Source: an uncultured Spirochaetales bacterium
GTDB taxonomy: Bacteria > Spirochaetota > Spirochaetia > Sphaerochaetales > Sphaerochaetaceae
Reading direction: 5' to 3'
DNA: 64,000 nt
Assembly (NCBI GenBank): GCA_944390865.1
Contig: CALXRC010000004.1
Coordinates: 50,808 to 114,807 of the forward strand
This document shows positions 52,328 to 61,446 of the stretch, piece by piece. Position 1 is the first letter of the stretch. The number at the start of each line of letters is the position of its first letter. The translations under genes and the position numbers were made by a program. The notes beneath the pieces are model-generated. The model had not been told where the DNA came from and ran no database searches. It saw only the letters and a program-made list of their open reading frames with translations.

Positions 52328-53740
52328 ATGAACTTCTATCTGATCGGGATCAAGGGAACAGGAATGAGCCATCTGGCCAGCTGGCTGGCGGAAAACGGCC
52401 ACAGCGTCAGCGGAGAGGATGTGCCGGAAGATTTCTACACCTCAGCCCTGCTGAAGAATATCCCTGTCTTTGAACCCGGTTCAGCGCTGCCTGACGGCAC
52501 TGATGCCGTTGTTTATTCTACAAGTTATGAAAAGCGTGCCGTGAGGGCAAAGAGTGAAGCCTGCCAGAGGGGAGTAAAGCTTTATTCCTATCCTGAAATG
52601 CTGGCCCTGCTCACAAGAGCCAGAGTGGCAGCCGGAGTGTCGGGCACTCATGGGAAAAGCACTACTGCTGCGATTGCAAGCTTTCTGATAAAGTCTTCAG
52701 GCATCGATGCAAGCTCGATTTACGGCTCTTTCCTGAAAAATGATTCTTCAGCTGTCGTGTGCGGAGACAAGGGACTCGTGATTGAGGCCTGCGAGTATCA
52801 GGATCACTTTCTTCTATACGATCTTGACATCCTGCTGATAACGAACATTTCCTGGGATCACCCTGACTGGTTTGAGAGTGCAGCGGCTGTCAGGGCCTCT
52901 TTCCGGCAGAGGGTGATCACAATGAAGCAGAACTCAGTCGTGATCTGCCATGACAGCCTGAAGCGCTATGCGGCAGACTGGGCAAGCGAAAGGCCTGACA
53001 TCTTCTTCATCACATACGGTCCGCGTTCCTCCTTCTCCCTTTCCCACAGCATTGCAGATGACTCTTACTCTGTCAGCGGCTGCAGCGTCAGCTTCAGGCC
53101 GGGAGAGAAGAATCTCAGCATAATCTATGACTACCTTGGCGCCCTGATACTCACTTCCGCGCTCTCTCTTCTGATCGAAGGGCGCAGTGCCAGAGATGAG
53201 GAGTCTGTCAGAAGAAAGATGGATGAGCTGGGACCACTGCTTTCGTCCTTTCCGGGACTTGCTGCAAGGTGCGATGCCGTTGCAGATGAAAACGGCGTGC
53301 TGTACATAGATGACTATGCCCACCATCCTGAAGAGATCAGGGTCTGTCTGGACAATATAGGCAGGAAATACCCGTCCAGGAGGCTTGTCGTGCTTTTCAT
53401 GCCTCATACTGCAAGCAGGACAGAGGCTTTCATGAAGGACTTTGTCTCTGCCCTGTCCAGGTGCGATGCGCTGTTCATCCAGCCTGTCTATGCCTCAGCC
53501 AGGCAGGATGGAGCAGAGTCTGATGCGGCCTGGCGGCTTTACAAGGCTGTTGACAGGCGGGTCTTCAGAACCTTTTACGGACGGCTTGCCAGCGTCAGCT
53601 ATGTACACAGCAACGAGGATGCGGCTTGCCAGCTTGCATCCTTTCTGCAAAGCAATGACATACTCCTGAGTCTGGGTGCAGGAGACAACAGAGCCCTGCT
53701 GCAGCGCATTGCGGGACTCAGGGCTGATAAGGGATTTTGA
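52328..53740 (+). CDS. murC: UDP-N-acetylmuramate ligase (MurC/Mpl type)
   Basis: 470 aa Mur ligase. N-terminal IGIKGTGMSHLASWL nucleotide fold; ATP site GVSGTHGKSTTAAI; EACEYQDHFL; ITNISWDHPDWFES; DDYAHHPEEI. MurC adds L-Ala to UDP-MurNAc; the Mpl variant adds recycled tripeptide. Overall length and the HHP motif fit either; MurC is the simpler call. No ribosome site precedes the ATG. Confidence 0.88.
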   Translation: MNFYLIGIKGTGMSHLASWLAENGHSVSGEDVPEDFYTSALLKNIPVFEPGSALPDGTDAVVYSTSYEKRAVRAKSEACQRGVKLYSYPEMLALLTRARVAAGVSGTHGKSTTAAIASFLIKSSGIDASSIYGSFLKNDSSAVVCGDKGLVIEACEYQDHFLLYDLDILLITNISWDHPDWFESAAAVRASFRQRVITMKQNSVVICHDSLKRYAADWASERPDIFFITYGPRSSFSLSHSIADDSYSVSGCSVSFRPGEKNLSIIYDYLGALILTSALSLLIEGRSARDEESVRRKMDELGPLLSSFPGLAARCDAVADENGVLYIDDYAHHPEEIRVCLDNIGRKYPSRRLVVLFMPHTASRTEAFMKDFVSALSRCDALFIQPVYASARQDGAESDAAWRLYKAVDRRVFRTFYGRLASVSYVHSNEDAACQLASFLQSNDILLSLGAGDNRALLQRIAGLRADKGF

Positions 53741-53742
53741 TT

Positions 53743-54612
53743 ATGAAGAGCATGACAGGATACGGCTATGCAAGCCACAGCGAAAAGGACTGGCAGCTTG
53801 AGATAGAACTCAAGAGCTACAACAACAGATATCTTGACATCACAGCGGCCATGAACAGTCAGCTGTCCTGCTTTGAGCAGGATGTCGTGACAGAAATCAG
53901 AAAGCATGCCTCAAGAGGCAAGGTTGATATTTCTGTCAGGCTGAAGGTTCTTGAATCGGACAGCCAGGTCTGTCTGGACAGACAGCTTCTGAGGCAGTAC
54001 ATTGCCGCATTGAGGCAGGCTGAGGAAGAGACAGGCTCCAGACTGGAGCTGACAGCCGGCGACCTGCTCGGCATCGACGGCATGTTCACATCGACCTCAG
54101 AGCGCAATGCAGAGCGGTATGAGAGTGCTCTCTTCTCATGCCTTGAGAGCGTCCTTCGCGACTGGGACGGCACAAGGGCCAGAGAAGGAGAGGCCACAAG
54201 ACAGGATCTGGAGCGGCTCGGCCGTTCAATGAGCTCATCGCTTGAGCTCATCAGCAGGCGTGCCGGCTCTTATGAAAACTATTTCAGGAGCCTGCTTCTT
54301 GAGCGCTACAATGAGCTTATGCTGAACACGCGCTTTGACGAGACTAAGATGATGCAGGAGGTCGGTGCCCTGCTGGTCAAGTATTCCGTGAATGAGGAGA
54401 TCAACAGACTGTCCACTCATCTGAAGGAATACTTCAGGCTGCTTGAGTCCGGAGAGAGTGCGGGAAAGAAGCTCGACTTCCTCTGTCAGGAGATGAACAG
54501 GGAGGTAAACACCACGGCCAGCAAGAGCCAGGATGCTGAGATCACGCTGCTCACAGTAAGCATGAAAGACGATATCGAGAACATAAGAGAACAGATAAGG
54601 AATATAGAATGA
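53743..54612 (+). CDS. yicC: YicC family protein (RNase-associated)
   Basis: 289 aa. N-terminal MKSMTGYGYASHSEKDW, then EIELKSYNNRYLDI; C-terminal GKKLDFLCQEMNREVNTTAS, both highly diagnostic. YicC-type proteins are endoribonucleases or RNase adaptors. ATG 53743 is preferred to TTG 53737 on spacing. It overlaps cmk by 4 bases. Confidence 0.93.
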   Translation: MKSMTGYGYASHSEKDWQLEIELKSYNNRYLDITAAMNSQLSCFEQDVVTEIRKHASRGKVDISVRLKVLESDSQVCLDRQLLRQYIAALRQAEEETGSRLELTAGDLLGIDGMFTSTSERNAERYESALFSCLESVLRDWDGTRAREGEATRQDLERLGRSMSSSLELISRRAGSYENYFRSLLLERYNELMLNTRFDETKMMQEVGALLVKYSVNEEINRLSTHLKEYFRLLESGESAGKKLDFLCQEMNREVNTTASKSQDAEITLLTVSMKDDIENIREQIRNIE

Positions 54613-55127
54613 GAATTGCGATTAGTTCCAAATCAGGCTGCGGCAACACGACTGTCAGCACCCTGCTGAGCGAGAAGCTCGGATTCAAGCTCATCAACTT
54701 CACCTTCCGCCAGATGGCCGCAGAGAAGGGTGTTGATTTCTGGACTTTCTGCTCAATGGCAGAAAAAGATGACAATATCGATCGTGAGCTTGATGCCCGC
54801 CAGGTCGAGATGGCGATGGCCGAGGAGAACTGCGTGCTTGGAAGCCGTCTGGCAATCTGGATGCTCACTGAAGCTGACCTCAAGGTCTACCTGACAGCTG
54901 ACAGCCTGACCAGGGCTGAACGGGTTTTCAGACGGGAGGGCGGAAGCCTGGAAGAGAGGATTGCCCAGACCAGGATGCGTGATGAGAACGACTCTGCCCG
55001 CTATAAGAGGATATACGGGATAGACAACAATGACACCAGCGTTGCCGATCTTGTCATAAAGACAGATGACAAGAGTCCTGAAGAGATTGTCGGCATCATC
55101 ATAAGCCATCTTAAGAGAGAAGGCTGA
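54609..55127 (+). CDS. cmk: Cytidylate kinase, short (archaeal-like) type
   Basis: 172 aa. Phosphorylates CMP/dCMP. MRIAISSKSGCGNTTVSTLL is a P-loop in which the canonical Walker-A lysine is asparagine (GCGNTT). VDFWTFCSMAEKDDNIDRELD and CVLGSRLAIWM follow the short cytidylate kinase pattern, as does the lid RMRDENDSARYKRIYGID. Confidence 0.85.
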   Translation: MRIAISSKSGCGNTTVSTLLSEKLGFKLINFTFRQMAAEKGVDFWTFCSMAEKDDNIDRELDARQVEMAMAEENCVLGSRLAIWMLTEADLKVYLTADSLTRAERVFRREGGSLEERIAQTRMRDENDSARYKRIYGIDNNDTSVADLVIKTDDKSPEEIVGIIISHLKREG

Positions 55128-55187
55128 AACCCCTTTACGAAGGGCGGCAATTTTTCTATACTGCATTAACTGTCAAGGAGATAACAC

Positions 55188-55388
55188 GTGAGCGTCCTAT
55201 TAGATAAGCTTGTCGATAAAGAAGGTAATATTTACGAAATGACCTGTGTCGCCATCAAAGAGGCAAATGTCATTCAGGCCACCAGCCTTAAGGACGAGAT
55301 CGAGAAGAATGGCGAAAAGGTTGTGACGCACGTTTTGGACCAAGTCTTGAACGATGAGATCAAGTACACGACCGACGAGACGAAATAA
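55188..55388 (+). CDS. rpoZ: RNA polymerase omega subunit
   Basis: 66 aa from GTG, with AAGGAG upstream. NIYEMTCVAIKEANVIQ matches the conserved omega N-terminal helix. Overlaps the start of miaA by 35 bases. Confidence 0.85.
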   Translation: MSVLLDKLVDKEGNIYEMTCVAIKEANVIQATSLKDEIEKNGEKVVTHVLDQVLNDEIKYTTDETK

Positions 55389-56298
55389 GCCGTTAATCTT
55401 TATCTTTGGCCCTACAGCCAGCGGTAAGACTGCTCTGGTCGAGCGGCTTTTCTCTACAGGTTATCAGATTGTGAATGCGGACTCTGTCCAGGTGTACAGA
55501 TACCTGGATATCGGGTCCGCTAAACCGTCTTCTGAGCTGATGGAAAAGATTCCGCATCATCTTGTGAACATCCTTGAGCCCTGGCAGCAGTTCACTGCCG
55601 GCATGTTTGTCCAGCTTGCGGATGAGGCTGTGGACAGAATCTACAGCCTTGGCGACATTCCTGTGCTGACAGGAGGAACAGCCTTCTATTTCAAGAACTT
55701 CCTCTACGGCCTCAGCAGAGCTCCTGAATGCGACCCTGAGATCAGGGCGCAGGTCGCAGCCGAGCTGAAGGAGAAGGGTGCGCAGGCTCTCCACAGACAG
55801 CTGGGTGAGGTGGATCCTGCAAGTGCTCAGCGCATCAATGTCCATGACACATACAGGATCACAAGGGCGCTGGAAGTATACTATCAGTCAGGGCGTCCTC
55901 TTTCGTCTTTTGCCCTGCCAAGCGAGCCGCGTTTCGGGATGAAGCCTCTGATCCTCAACCTGGTGCGGGACAAGCAGGAGCTTCATCACAGGATCGAGCT
56001 GCGTGTCGAGCAGATGTTTGACCAGGGCCTTGCTGATGAGATAAGGCAGCTTAAGAGGATGAAGGCCGGCTCTTCCTGGCCTGCGCTTGTGGCAATCGGC
56101 TACAGCGAGTTTTTCCGTGCCTTTGACAACGGCTGTGCTGACATCAGCACAATCAAGGCAGATATCATCAGAAACACAAAGCAGTATGCAAAGCGCCAGA
56201 TGACTTTCTTCCGCTCCTTTGCAGATGCTGTTGATGTGAATCCGGATGACACAGCTGCAGTCGAGGCTGTGCTGAAGGATTATCTGGAAAAGTTCTGA
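55354..56298 (+). CDS. miaA: tRNA dimethylallyltransferase
   Basis: Prenylates A37 of tRNAs reading U (314 aa). P-loop GPTASGKTALV, NADSVQVYRYLDIGSAKPS, HHLVNI, LTGGTAFYFKNFLYG, and the zinc-like C-terminal region WPALVAIGYSEFF, TKQYAKRQMTFFR. The only reasonable start is ATG 55354, inside rpoZ; no start exists after the rpoZ stop before the P-loop. Confidence 0.95.
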   Translation: MRSSTRPTRRNKPLIFIFGPTASGKTALVERLFSTGYQIVNADSVQVYRYLDIGSAKPSSELMEKIPHHLVNILEPWQQFTAGMFVQLADEAVDRIYSLGDIPVLTGGTAFYFKNFLYGLSRAPECDPEIRAQVAAELKEKGAQALHRQLGEVDPASAQRINVHDTYRITRALEVYYQSGRPLSSFALPSEPRFGMKPLILNLVRDKQELHHRIELRVEQMFDQGLADEIRQLKRMKAGSSWPALVAIGYSEFFRAFDNGCADISTIKADIIRNTKQYAKRQMTFFRSFADAVDVNPDDTAAVEAVLKDYLEKF

Positions 56299-56321
56299 TT
56301 CTTTCTGCCCGGTCCTGTCTG

Positions 56322-57830
56322 CTAGACAGAAGCGGGCGCAGCTGCAGACTCCTGCACTGGTAAAGGCGGCTCAGCCGTATCGATGAAGAGCGTATCCTTG
56401 TATTCCACATTGATCTGCGAGATGGAAGTGATGTTCCACCAGCCTCTGTCATTCCATGCGAAGGAGAAGTCCTGGCTCATTGAGTAAAGGTAGCATACGA
56501 CCTTGTCTGCCGGAATCTGGTCTTCTGCAGCTGTTTCCTCTTCGCCGTACGGGTAGGGCGTGTAATAGTCCCCTTCCACATGCCAGCTGTTCTCGCCTGT
56601 CTGTGAGACGGCAAGATCAGACACGCCGTAGACGAACTGCGAAAGCTGTATCGGAGGACAGCCCTGTGCTGTCCACTGGTCTGCAGGAACTGCAGGGCTC
56701 TGGCCTTCATAGGCATAGCGGGTCATGGTTGTGACATACAGGCTGATGACTTCAGTTTCCTGAGGCGCATCGCAGCCGGAGAGGGCATCAGTCATCTGAT
56801 CGACACTAAGGGCGTTCTGCGCCTGATAGAAGGCATAAATCATTTCTTCCTGATTCATGTCCTTTGTATATGGCGGTTCAAGCAGATTTGAAACATAGCT
56901 TGCCAGAATGGCCCCCAGAATGACTGCGACGATTGCTGCTGTCGTGATTATTGTTCCCTTCACGCGCCAGAAGTTTCTTCTCTTAGCCTTTCTGGCAATG
57001 CCGGCCATCAGCGAGGCCACCTCAGGCGCAGAACTGACTTCATCAGCCTTTGCCTTCAGTTCTTCATTGCTCAGGGCAGGCACTGTCCAGTCAATGTCCT
57101 GAGTGCGGCTGACAAACCAGGAAAGGTTTTCCACGCAGTTCCTGTTGCCCATGATGTCGCGCTGCTCCCTTTCTTTTGCATGAAGGACAAAGCTGATGAA
57201 GCCGACTGTGCGCTCATCCAGGTCCGGAAAGAGGACAGGCCTGTAAATCTTCAGGGGAATCTCATGATAGCCGGCGTCTCTTACTTCCTGCTTCTCATAG
57301 GGCCTGGAGCCAGTCAGCGCAAAGTAGAGAAACTGTGCGAACTGCCTGATCAGCGAAAAGCCCGCTTCTGTATCATTCTTTATGTAGCAGCCATGGCAGC
57401 GGTATTTTTCATCATCGTCCATGTAAATCGAGATGAGATCTCCCAGGTCAGGAGGAAGGATGAGCAGGCCGCGGCCTTCAACGATGAAGACTCTCCAGGT
57501 GGTGAGCAGCCCGACCAGAGGACTGGTGAAATCCTCCTTCTCCTCTGCCAGCAGACTGGCGAGCAGCCTGACAAAGTACAGCGCTTTGCCGCGGTACTTG
57601 TCCGCTATGAGGTCAAAGCTTTCTATGTCAAGCCTGCTGAAGTAGACATAGCGGCTGCCGTCAATGGTGCACAGCCCTTCCCAGATCCAGTCTTCTTTCC
57701 TGCCGTCAAGATAGAGAATCCCCTTTTTCTTCTCTCCCTGCATTATATGCTTGGGAGGAAGGAGGCTCTCATCTCCCAGAAGTATGCAGGTTTTTTCCTC
57801 ATTGTCGATAGTGTGCTGTATGATCTGCAT
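56322..57830 (-). CDS. Membrane protein with divergent protein-kinase-like N-terminal domain
   Basis: 502 aa, no signal peptide. Residues about 90-265 look like a degenerate kinase C-lobe (QFAQFLYFALTGSRPY, then PVLFPDLDERTVGFISFVLH) without visible HRD or DFG motifs. A membrane helix at about 293-316 (TIITTAAIVAVILGAILASY) is followed by an exported domain of 185 residues. Function is unknown; the topology is that of receptor-like Ser/Thr kinases with a pseudokinase head. Ends 24 bases from miaA, convergent. Confidence 0.6.
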   Translation of the reverse strand: MQIIQHTIDNEEKTCILLGDESLLPPKHIMQGEKKKGILYLDGRKEDWIWEGLCTIDGSRYVYFSRLDIESFDLIADKYRGKALYFVRLLASLLAEEKEDFTSPLVGLLTTWRVFIVEGRGLLILPPDLGDLISIYMDDDEKYRCHGCYIKNDTEAGFSLIRQFAQFLYFALTGSRPYEKQEVRDAGYHEIPLKIYRPVLFPDLDERTVGFISFVLHAKEREQRDIMGNRNCVENLSWFVSRTQDIDWTVPALSNEELKAKADEVSSAPEVASLMAGIARKAKRRNFWRVKGTIITTAAIVAVILGAILASYVSNLLEPPYTKDMNQEEMIYAFYQAQNALSVDQMTDALSGCDAPQETEVISLYVTTMTRYAYEGQSPAVPADQWTAQGCPPIQLSQFVYGVSDLAVSQTGENSWHVEGDYYTPYPYGEEETAAEDQIPADKVVCYLYSMSQDFSFAWNDRGWWNITSISQINVEYKDTLFIDTAEPPLPVQESAAAPASV

Positions 57831-57834
57831 TTAA

Positions 57835-58608
57835 TTATTCCTTTATCGCGTAGACCTGCCAGATTCTTCCGTCTGCGTCGCTCTTTATGCTCTCTCCCAG
57901 ATAATCGCCAGAGCGGGCCATCATCAGGCTGAATTTTCCTGGAAATGCCGTGCGGGCAGCCTCAAGTATCCTGTATGCGCAGCCTGATATCTTTTTCCTG
58001 CTGCCTGCCTCAAGCAGCGGAGCATTGTTCTCCAGCAGTTCCTTGAGCGTCCTGGCCATCTGATTCACTTCCTGGCTTGCGCCTGTGGACGTGAAGTTGC
58101 CGGAGACTATGAAAACGCTGTCGTTCACTTCTTTCTTGAGCCTTACCATCAGCCTTGAGAGCGCCTGAATGTCTTCCTTGGTCTCAAGGGCAGTGAAGAC
58201 AGGAATGATGACGCTTGAAGGACTGTTGAGTGCCACATAGGGATAGAAAAGCTCAACCGTGTACTCTTCTTCAGCATAACTGTCGCTGACCGCAATGCCC
58301 TCTGCCGCCTGGACTGTCACAGGGCCCAGCGGGGTTTCCACATCGCCCGTGGACAGCGTGAAGAGGAAGCTGTCCCTGTCCTTTTCCAGCTTCTCGCTGT
58401 GAAGAGGCGCGATGATCACAATCCGCTGCGGGCTGTGGATATAGGCAAAGGCTTCCTGATACATCCTGTGGACGTATTCAATGCCTGCATGGGGCAGCAG
58501 GATGAGAGAGGGAGTGTGCTCATTGTTCTGTTCTGCTTGACAGTAGGCCTTCAGCTCTTCTTTCCCGCTGGGATAGTACATGTCCATGAAGTATGTGGAT
58601 TTCAGCAT
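57835..58608 (-). CDS. MEMO1-family protein (AmmeMemoRadiSam system protein B type)
   Basis: 257 aa. The dioxygenase-like Memo fold is visible in ILLPHAGIEYVHRMYQEAFA, IIAPLHSEKL, and VSGNFTSTGA, where the last lies at the usual metal His position (SSDFSHY in most members) but lacks the His pair. The AMMECR1 and radical SAM partners are absent from the window. Overlaps rqcH by 7 bases. Confidence 0.8.
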   Translation of the reverse strand: MLKSTYFMDMYYPSGKEELKAYCQAEQNNEHTPSLILLPHAGIEYVHRMYQEAFAYIHSPQRIVIIAPLHSEKLEKDRDSFLFTLSTGDVETPLGPVTVQAAEGIAVSDSYAEEEYTVELFYPYVALNSPSSVIIPVFTALETKEDIQALSRLMVRLKKEVNDSVFIVSGNFTSTGASQEVNQMARTLKELLENNAPLLEAGSRKKISGCAYRILEAARTAFPGKFSLMMARSGDYLGESIKSDADGRIWQVYAIKE

Positions 58609-60005
58609 TTTCTCTCCTCTTTGCTTAAAAGTAACCTTCTCAGCCTGTTTTCGTCCACAGTTATGCAGAGATTCTTTTCCTGTGTAGGTGTGACAAGACC
58701 CTGTTTCCCGTCCTTTATCCTTCTCAGATGCTTCACTGCAGTATAATACAGATCGGCTTTGCCCTGTCCCTTGGCTTTGGAGTAGTGGACAGCAAGATTG
58801 CCCGCATCGAGCAGCACGTCAAGCGGTATGCTCTTGTCTTTTTTGCCTCTTATTATCACATAGCCGCCTGCAAAGTCTCTCGTATGCAGCCAGGTGTCAT
58901 TGCTGCGGGCCGTGCGGCGGAGGATCTCATCGTTTTCCTTTGCGTTTCTGCCGACTATTATCTCAAAACCGGAACTTGTGAAGCGCAGTCCCGGTCCGGC
59001 TTCTGACTTTTTCTGAGCCTCGGGCTGTTTTTTCACAGCCTTCTGCATTGCCTGAAGGCTGTCCTGGCTGAGCAGGTTCTCATAATACAGCGTGCGCTCC
59101 TCGAGCCTGGCTTCCAGCTCCTTAATCTCCTGCAGGGCATTCCTGTTTATTCTTTCCTGCCGCTTGTATTTCTGGTAATAGGCATTGATGTTTCCGCTTA
59201 CTGAAAGCGAGGGATCAAGAATGATTGTGACAGGGGAGCCGGAGAAATCTGTCACCCTGATGCTGGACTGGCCCTGGACGGCCATGTATGAGAAAGAGGA
59301 GAGAATGTCGGCTGTCTCCTTCAGCGCGGCGTAGTCCCGGCTGTGCTCTTCTCTGGCCCGGGCATCCCTGATCTGGGCCCTGATTGAGGCAAGCTCCCTG
59401 TCCCGCTGGTTCTTCAGGGCCTCAGCTGCATCCTCCGTCTTCTCTGCTCTCTCCTGTTCCAGATAGTACCTGTCCAGATACTCGTTGAAGCTGCTGCCTG
59501 ACCAGGGCCGTACGGGAAAGCGTTCCTCATCCCAGGCACGGCCTTCCTCCTCAGTGTACAGCCTTCCTTTCTCTTCTCCCCTCAGCGGTCTTCTCATAAG
59601 AAGTTCGAGTATTATGTTGCCGCTGTCTGTCACAATGATGTTTGCGCCCGGACCGGAGAAGAAGCGGAAAAAGAGCTTTCTTGTCTCATCATTATGGCTG
59701 AGTGTCAGGCAGACAATGCGTTCTCCGGGCACCTGAGAGACTGAAACGATTCTGCTTCCTGTGATGTTTGCCTTCAGGTACTGGGTGAAGCGCTGGGTTC
59801 TGGCGCTCTTCTTTCTCATTACCTCAGTCCTGCAGAAGTGCTGGTTTGCTGTCCCGACCTCAAAGTATAAAAGAAAGGCCTTTTCTGTCTTTGAGAACAT
59901 GGACAGAGTGAAGCTGTGGTAATCGTGTTCTGTGATTTTCTGGATGAAGGCTCCTTCCAGCCTGAGCTCGGAAAGAAGCTGTCTGATTTCATTTGAGTTC
60001 AGCAT
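58602..60005 (-). CDS. rqcH: RqcH/Rqc2-type NFACT protein (ribosome quality control)
   Basis: 467 aa. Begins MLNSNEIRQLLSELRLEGAF; ends with the NFACT-R domain GRNAKENDEILRRTARSNDT and YSKAKGQGKADLYYT. Binds split 50S subunits and adds Ala tails to stalled chains. The catalytic DR pair of RqcH reads E95-R96 here (QVPGERIV). Shorter than typical (about 570 aa), mainly in the central coiled coil. Confidence 0.88.
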   Translation of the reverse strand: MLNSNEIRQLLSELRLEGAFIQKITEHDYHSFTLSMFSKTEKAFLLYFEVGTANQHFCRTEVMRKKSARTQRFTQYLKANITGSRIVSVSQVPGERIVCLTLSHNDETRKLFFRFFSGPGANIIVTDSGNIILELLMRRPLRGEEKGRLYTEEEGRAWDEERFPVRPWSGSSFNEYLDRYYLEQERAEKTEDAAEALKNQRDRELASIRAQIRDARAREEHSRDYAALKETADILSSFSYMAVQGQSSIRVTDFSGSPVTIILDPSLSVSGNINAYYQKYKRQERINRNALQEIKELEARLEERTLYYENLLSQDSLQAMQKAVKKQPEAQKKSEAGPGLRFTSSGFEIIVGRNAKENDEILRRTARSNDTWLHTRDFAGGYVIIRGKKDKSIPLDVLLDAGNLAVHYSKAKGQGKADLYYTAVKHLRRIKDGKQGLVTPTQEKNLCITVDENRLRRLLLSKEERKC

Positions 60006-61314
60006 CGATCAGCTCCTTGAAAAGGGAAGTCAGGTAGAACGAACCTGCTATCAGGACAGGACCGCCAGTCCTCTCTGCCTCCTCGAGCGCCTTCCTGCTG
60101 TCAGGAATGTGCACGATGCGGCAGCCTTTGTCATTAAGCTCCAGCGCCAGTCTGTACACGGCATCTGAATTGCTTTTCTTTGCGCTGGACGGGCGGGAGA
60201 CAATGAGTGTGGAAAAGCAGGGCAGAATCTTCCTGAGCATGTGCTCAATGTCCTTTCCCTCAATGGCGGCGAAGATGCATGTTCTGTTTCTGTCAGGGTA
60301 GAGCGATGCAAAGGAGGCGGCAGTATGGGCTGTCGACACTGGAGTGTGGCATACGTCAAGCACGACCGGGATGCCGTGCCAGCTTGTCAGTTCGAAGCGG
60401 CCGGGAAGCACTGCATTCTCTACAGCACGCTCGCTGAGCCTTTCCCTGTAGAGCCCCATGCGCCGTGTGCACAGCAGGGCCAGTGCCGCATTGAGAGCCT
60501 GCACCTCTCCCCGCATTTTCAGGCACAGCCGTGCCTCATATCCATCGCGGAATGAAATTGTGCAGACCTCTCCTTCAGCTCTTGTCTCCGTCTCAAGGCG
60601 CACCAGCTCCCTGTCCAGCCGGATCAGCTGTGCCGACATCCTGTCTGCCTCTTCCTGCATGACTTGCATGGCCTGCGGGTAAAGCACAGAAGTGAAGCAC
60701 AGACTGTTCTTCTTTATTATCTTGCTTTTTTCGACTGCGATCTTTTCGATCGTGTCTCCCAGCACAGCTGTATGCTCAAGCTCTATCGGAGTGATGACCT
60801 CGCACATGCTCTCAATTGTGTTTGTCGCATCAAGGCGTCCTCCCAGACCTGTCTCTATGACTGCGTGCGTGCAGCCGGCGTTCCTGAAAAGAAGATAGGC
60901 ATAAGCTGTGTAGAGTTCGAATGTTGAAGGCCTGTCATAGACCTCCCCGCTGAATGTGAAATGCTCAAGCCTTGATGCAAGCTCATCTGCAGTCCTTATC
61001 AGCAGACTGTCGGGAAAGAAAGCTCCGTCAAGCGTGAAGCGCTCCCTGTAGTCTACAAGATGAGGCGACAGGTAAAGCCCTGTCTTCAGCCCTGCAGCCG
61101 TCATGGCCGCACTGATGAATCTTGCGGTTGAGCCTTTCCCCTTGCTTCCTGCGACATGCACGGCCTTGAAGCTTTCTTCAGGAGAGCCCAGAAAGCGAAG
61201 CAGCTTTCTCATCCTCTCAAGCCTGGCTGACCTGAGCAGTCCAGGTGCGGAAGATGAGGGCGGAATAAAGGAGTCCATCCACAGTGCAGCGTCTTCAAAC
61301 GAACTGAAATGCAT
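59989..61314 (-). CDS. folC: Folylpolyglutamate/dihydrofolate synthase
   Basis: 441 aa Mur-fold ligase. HVAGSKGKGSTARFISAAM (P-loop with KGK), LSPHLVDYRERFT, ETGLGGRLDATNTI, and DVCHTPVST. Adds glutamate to (dihydro)folate. It overlaps rqcH by 17 bases. No ribosome site upstream (see its promoter). Confidence 0.95.
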   Translation of the reverse strand: MHFSSFEDAALWMDSFIPPSSSAPGLLRSARLERMRKLLRFLGSPEESFKAVHVAGSKGKGSTARFISAAMTAAGLKTGLYLSPHLVDYRERFTLDGAFFPDSLLIRTADELASRLEHFTFSGEVYDRPSTFELYTAYAYLLFRNAGCTHAVIETGLGGRLDATNTIESMCEVITPIELEHTAVLGDTIEKIAVEKSKIIKKNSLCFTSVLYPQAMQVMQEEADRMSAQLIRLDRELVRLETETRAEGEVCTISFRDGYEARLCLKMRGEVQALNAALALLCTRRMGLYRERLSERAVENAVLPGRFELTSWHGIPVVLDVCHTPVSTAHTAASFASLYPDRNRTCIFAAIEGKDIEHMLRKILPCFSTLIVSRPSSAKKSNSDAVYRLALELNDKGCRIVHIPDSRKALEEAERTGGPVLIAGSFYLTSLFKELIDAELK

Positions 61315-61320
61315 GGCGCA

Positions 61321-61349
61321 ATCTTAATCCATCTCAGCTTCTGTGGCAA
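61321..61349 (-). promoter_or_regulatory. folC promoter, predicted leaderless start
   Basis: Minus strand TTGCCA (61344-61349), 17-base spacer, TAAGAT (61321-61326). The ATG is the 7th base after the -10 box. Confidence 0.65.
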
Positions 61350-61446
61350 TAATTCCGTGTTTTAACGCATTTGGGAAATCTGTCAGAAAAAGCTTGAATC
61401 CTTTGGTCTAATAACATAGAATTTATTTAATTCCGGGAGAATGAGT

